Positions 61,740 to 64,000 of a stretch of DNA of 64,000 bases are shown piece after piece; the stretch's first letter is position 1; each line of letters begins with the position of its first letter. Source of the stretch: Bacteroidetes bacterium ADurb.Bin302 (GTDB lineage: Bacteria > Bacteroidota > Bacteroidia > Bacteroidales > Paludibacteraceae); NCBI GenBank assembly GCA_002069025.1, contig MWBK01000206.1, positions 1 through 64,000 on the forward strand, in the 5' to 3' direction. The translations under genes were made by a program, and so were the position numbers. The notes under the pieces were generated by a model. That model saw nothing but the letters and a program-made list of their open reading frames with translations. It made no database searches and was not told the DNA's origin.

Positions 61740-62835
61740 ACCTTACATCTTTTAAGCTCTGCATATGCTTAACTGATGCGGCAATCTCCCTTATATCGTT
61801 CTCAATTGCTTCCTTCTTTATTGTTACATCCCATGATATTCTTATCGTACCATTCTTGAAATCGTTTGGTAAATGAAGCTTCTCTAATATTCTATCATCC
61901 TTCTTTCCAGAAGAGCAGGCTGATAATGTCGATACATATATTCCCTTGTTAGATAGAACCATCTGAAGAGTTTCTGCATCAATATTCTTAAAGGCAACCA
62001 GAACAATAGGAATCATGGTCTTTATTGTAGATGGTGTGAAATAACATGGCATCCAATCTTCTCCCAGTTCCTCATGGAAGATGTCCTTGATAGAAAACAG
62101 AATATCTTTAATCTTTTTTCTCGCATAAGGGTTATTCTCTATAATATATGTTGGAATCTCATTTAGTCTCTGAGCATATTTGCCATAGGCATATATTGCC
62201 ATTACGTTTTCTGTTCCTCTGTGAAAGCCTCCTTCCTGTTCTCCACCTGTTCCGAAGACCTTAAGGTAATCTTTATCCCTTACATATAAAGGGCAACAGC
62301 CTCCGATTAATCCAAGCTTGTGCGATGAAGGAAGAGTCATAAAGTCTACGTCAAGGTCTTTCACATCAATGTTAACTTTACCATACGTTACTGTAGCATC
62401 GGTGTGGAATGGCTCTCTGTATCCTCTGCTATTGTTCACTTTCTCAACCATACTCTTGATATTGAATATCTCGCCTGTGATGTTTGATGCCATGACATGT
62501 GTGAAACAACTCTTATCAAGTTCCTTGGAGTCGATATCTCCTATATCAAATACATTCATACTGGAATGTTCCACACTTCTTGCTGTAACAAAATCAAAGC
62601 ATCTCTGTAAATAGTTATTCGCTTCTGTCGCAGAGCTGAAGAAGATTATCTGGTCTGCCTCAGCACCGATAGACTTTGCAATTTCTTTTCTGGCATGATT
62701 GATAATGTTCTTTGTACGAATTCCTACTTGATGCAGGCTTGAAGGATTACCTAACCCTACTTCTGCAAGAGTGCAACACTTATCCCAGATTTGCTTATCC
62801 ATATGGTATTTTGTAGCCGCTACATCTAAATACAT
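61738..62835 (-). CDS. Cysteine desulfurase (NifS/IscS type)
   Basis: 365 residues, AAGGAGGATATTAA before the ATG at 62835. PLP enzyme turning cysteine into alanine and an enzyme-bound persulfide. Marks: MYLDVAATKYH start, GNPSSLHQVG, SSATEANN, SVEHSSM, HTDATVTYGK, PLP lysine K173 in SSHKLGL, GGEQEGGFHRGTEN, catalytic cysteine C307 in LSACSSGKK and RISW near the end. All catalytic residues intact. Last gene of a leftward operon with a cytosine methyltransferase. Its persulfide could feed Fe-S assembly (a radical SAM gene is next door), thio-modified tRNA or DNA. Confidence 0.92.
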   Translation of the reverse strand: MYLDVAATKYHMDKQIWDKCCTLAEVGLGNPSSLHQVGIRTKNIINHARKEIAKSIGAEADQIIFFSSATEANNYLQRCFDFVTARSVEHSSMNVFDIGDIDSKELDKSCFTHVMASNITGEIFNIKSMVEKVNNSRGYREPFHTDATVTYGKVNIDVKDLDVDFMTLPSSHKLGLIGGCCPLYVRDKDYLKVFGTGGEQEGGFHRGTENVMAIYAYGKYAQRLNEIPTYIIENNPYARKKIKDILFSIKDIFHEELGEDWMPCYFTPSTIKTMIPIVLVAFKNIDAETLQMVLSNKGIYVSTLSACSSGKKDDRILEKLHLPNDFKNGTIRISWDVTIKKEAIENDIREIAASVKHMQSLKDVR

Positions 62836-62855
62836 TTAATATCCTCCTTAATAGA

Positions 62856-63041
62856 TTAATCTTTATCAGCGTTCCAAAAATCCGTGATATACTTTTCAGT
62901 TTCCTTCATAGATTTTACTGTGCCCCGAAAGTACTCTGGCTTTGCTTTGCCAGTTTCTATCATTCCCTCTAAGTCCGTAATTGCATACTTAAGAGCGTAG
63001 ACGATAGCATCATACTCAAATTGACTTATTTGTAATAGCAT
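62856..63041 (-). CDS. Small hypothetical protein
   Basis: 61 residues, ATG at 63041, inside the end of the preceding gene; the upstream sequence AAAGAAAAAAGAA is a weak site, so translation is probably coupled. Helical (FEYDAIVYALKYAITDLEGM; VKSMKETEKYITDFW). No family recognised. Confidence 0.6.
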   Translation of the reverse strand: MLLQISQFEYDAIVYALKYAITDLEGMIETGKAKPEYFRGTVKSMKETEKYITDFWNADKD

Positions 63042-63171
63042 TTCTTTTTTCTTTCCAAATATTTTTGACCCTTTTAAAGAGCTGTAAAAGTTTGTTATTC
63101 TCCCATGAAGCTTTCATCGGCTTAGCTTTAACCCATGTACCATTTTTGTACTCTTCTGTATATCCTTTCAT
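63016..63171 (-). CDS. Small basic hypothetical protein
   Basis: 51 residues, ATG at 63171 with AAGGAGGAATT upstream. Sequence MKGYTEEYKNGTWVKAKPMK then a basic helix (LFKRVKNIWKEKR). Overlaps the next gene by 26 bp. Too short to classify. Confidence 0.65.
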   Translation of the reverse strand: MKGYTEEYKNGTWVKAKPMKASWENNKLLQLFKRVKNIWKEKRNAITNKSI

Positions 63172-63186
63172 AATTCCTCCTTAAAC

Positions 63187-63225
63187 AGATACGTTCTCCA
63201 GTCGAAACAACCAGAGAACGTATCT
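63187..63225 (-). terminator. Intercistronic hairpin
   Basis: Perfect 12-bp stem AGATACGTTCTC/GAGAACGTATCT with a 15-nt loop between the methyltransferase and the small basic gene. No U-run follows on the minus strand, so it more likely stabilises or processes the mRNA. Confidence 0.6.
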
Positions 63226-63256
63226 TGATATATATTAGGATTAGGAAAATGGCTTA

Positions 63257-64000
63257 TTATGATAATATTGCATTGAAGAATTTTTCTAATTCATCTTCTC
63301 TTTTCCTACGTGCTATCTGAATCATGTCATTATTTTCTCTTTTGGCATTTGCATATTCTGCAATCTTTGAAAGTGTTGACATACCGTAATCTGAAATATG
63401 TTCTTCAATAAAAGTTGACAAAGCATTAAAATCAGTAAGATTATTATCCTCTATAATTCCGTTGACTTCTGATGTTTTTAAATGTTCGCATTCCATAAAC
63501 CTTTTAATTTTAGAAGCAACATCGTTCATGATTGCTGTTGGTACAGCTTCCCCTAGACAACGTCTTATGTTCATCTCATTTTTCTTAAAAAATGATTTTT
63601 TTTCACTTTCAGACAAATTATTTAACTCATCAAGGGATAAATTCGTCCATTGAAAAGAATCAGGAATAGACATCATAAGCATTAATTCTCTTATACTAAA
63701 AACTCTGTCATCTACTGGATGAACAGTATTCTGACTTGCAAGCTGATCATTTCTTGTATGAATACAAGGGCCAACCTTATCCCATATCTGTCTTCGATAT
63801 TTATCTCCATTTTTCTGTTTGTTTATTACTATTTCACCATCAATAATTTGATGTGGTATTTTGTTCACATCTTCTTGATCAAAAGCCGATTCCCCTTCTT
63901 TTAAATCGGATATCCATGCCCTCATATGTTCTGGGTATCTTCGGAAGAAATGTAAGGCATCTGTTTTAGAAATTTCTCCAAAAACTTTTAATGGTTCAAG
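63257..64000 (-). CDS. C5-cytosine DNA methyltransferase, C-terminal part (N-terminus outside the window)
   Basis: The frame is open to the window edge, so only the last 247 residues are seen (ATG 63925 is internal). Target-recognition end and motifs IX-X: IWDKVGPCIHTRNDQLAS, VHPVDDRVFSIRELMLMMSI with PDSF, and RRCLGEAVPTAIMNDVASKI (motif X, G-x-A-V-P). A C-terminal extension of about 90 helical, charged residues follows (IARRKREDELEKFFN). The catalytic PC motif must lie beyond the edge. It probably methylates phage DNA to evade restriction. First visible gene of the leftward operon. Confidence 0.82.
   Translation of the reverse strand, partial: LEPLKVFGEISKTDALHFFRRYPEHMRAWISDLKEGESAFDQEDVNKIPHQIIDGEIVINKQKNGDKYRRQIWDKVGPCIHTRNDQLASQNTVHPVDDRVFSIRELMLMMSIPDSFQWTNLSLDELNNLSESEKKSFFKKNEMNIRRCLGEAVPTAIMNDVASKIKRFMECEHLKTSEVNGIIEDNNLTDFNALSTFIEEHISDYGMSTLSKIAEYANAKRENNDMIQIARRKREDELEKFFNAILS

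Noticed and set aside
1..64000. Temperate phage or integrated prophage
   Set aside because: No integrase, excisionase, repressor or attachment site was recognised, though the window does not cover the whole genome.

Overview
The window is most of the late half and part of the early half of a double-stranded DNA phage genome with long-tailed (siphovirus-like) morphology. The probable host is a low-GC Bacillota, most likely a gut or rumen Clostridia. Reasons: AT-rich DNA, near-consensus sigma-A promoters (TTGACA, about 17 bp, TGnTATAAT), strong AGGAGG ribosome sites with some TTG/GTG starts, a Gram-positive type lysis cassette (amidase endolysin, small holin, XhlA-like protein) and a Gram-positive type lipoprotein. 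No integrase or lysogeny repressor was seen. No DNA polymerase lies in the window, so the genome is larger than 64 kb.

Layout. 1-1670 has no convincing protein gene. It holds a GC-richer, strongly folded RNA read leftwards from a consensus promoter (1-573, running off the edge), two small hairpins behind a second leftward promoter, AT repeats, and a second folded-RNA candidate on the plus strand (about 1343-1665). 1722-4773 holds small early genes around a dense cluster of DnaA-box-like words (2080-2310) and an A-rich repeat tract, a good origin candidate. 4850-5490 is a hairpin-rich stretch ending in three iteron-like direct repeats before a winged-helix, initiator- or regulator-like gene (5628). 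6691-8894 has small genes and thyX. 8979-12719 is a UvrD-type helicase carrying two inteins. 13103-16664 encodes a YonO/RDR-like two-barrel RNA polymerase and an overlapping zinc-ribbon protein. Then come a ClpP-like protease, PIN-PhoH, HU and a tRNA cluster with an odd long-arm tRNA-like RNA.

20100-46983 is the packaging, head and tail module: probable small terminase, intein-containing large terminase, portal, protease/scaffold, decoration protein, major capsid, connectors, tail tube, RusA-like nuclease, HPr-like protein, a 2541-residue tape measure split by a 525-nt group I intron, Dit and Tal. A lone TnpB element (47286-48590) follows; a decayed 5' fragment of a related gene sits at 12777. 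48601-61692 holds baseplate and adhesin genes, the lysis cassette, a secreted SleB-like lipoprotein, glycine-rich and repeat-built tail proteins, and a glycosyltransferase-radical SAM fusion.

61738-64000 is a leftward operon, separated from the rest by a bidirectional terminator: a C5-cytosine methyltransferase (cut by the window edge), two small genes and a NifS/IscS-type cysteine desulfurase.

The most unusual items are the glycosyltransferase-radical SAM fusion next to a phage cysteine desulfurase, the large structured leftward RNA, the two-barrel RNA polymerase, the load of selfish elements (three inteins, a group I intron with a collapsed endonuclease, TnpB) inserted in essential genes, and the repeated promoter-plus-inverted-repeat modules at operon heads.
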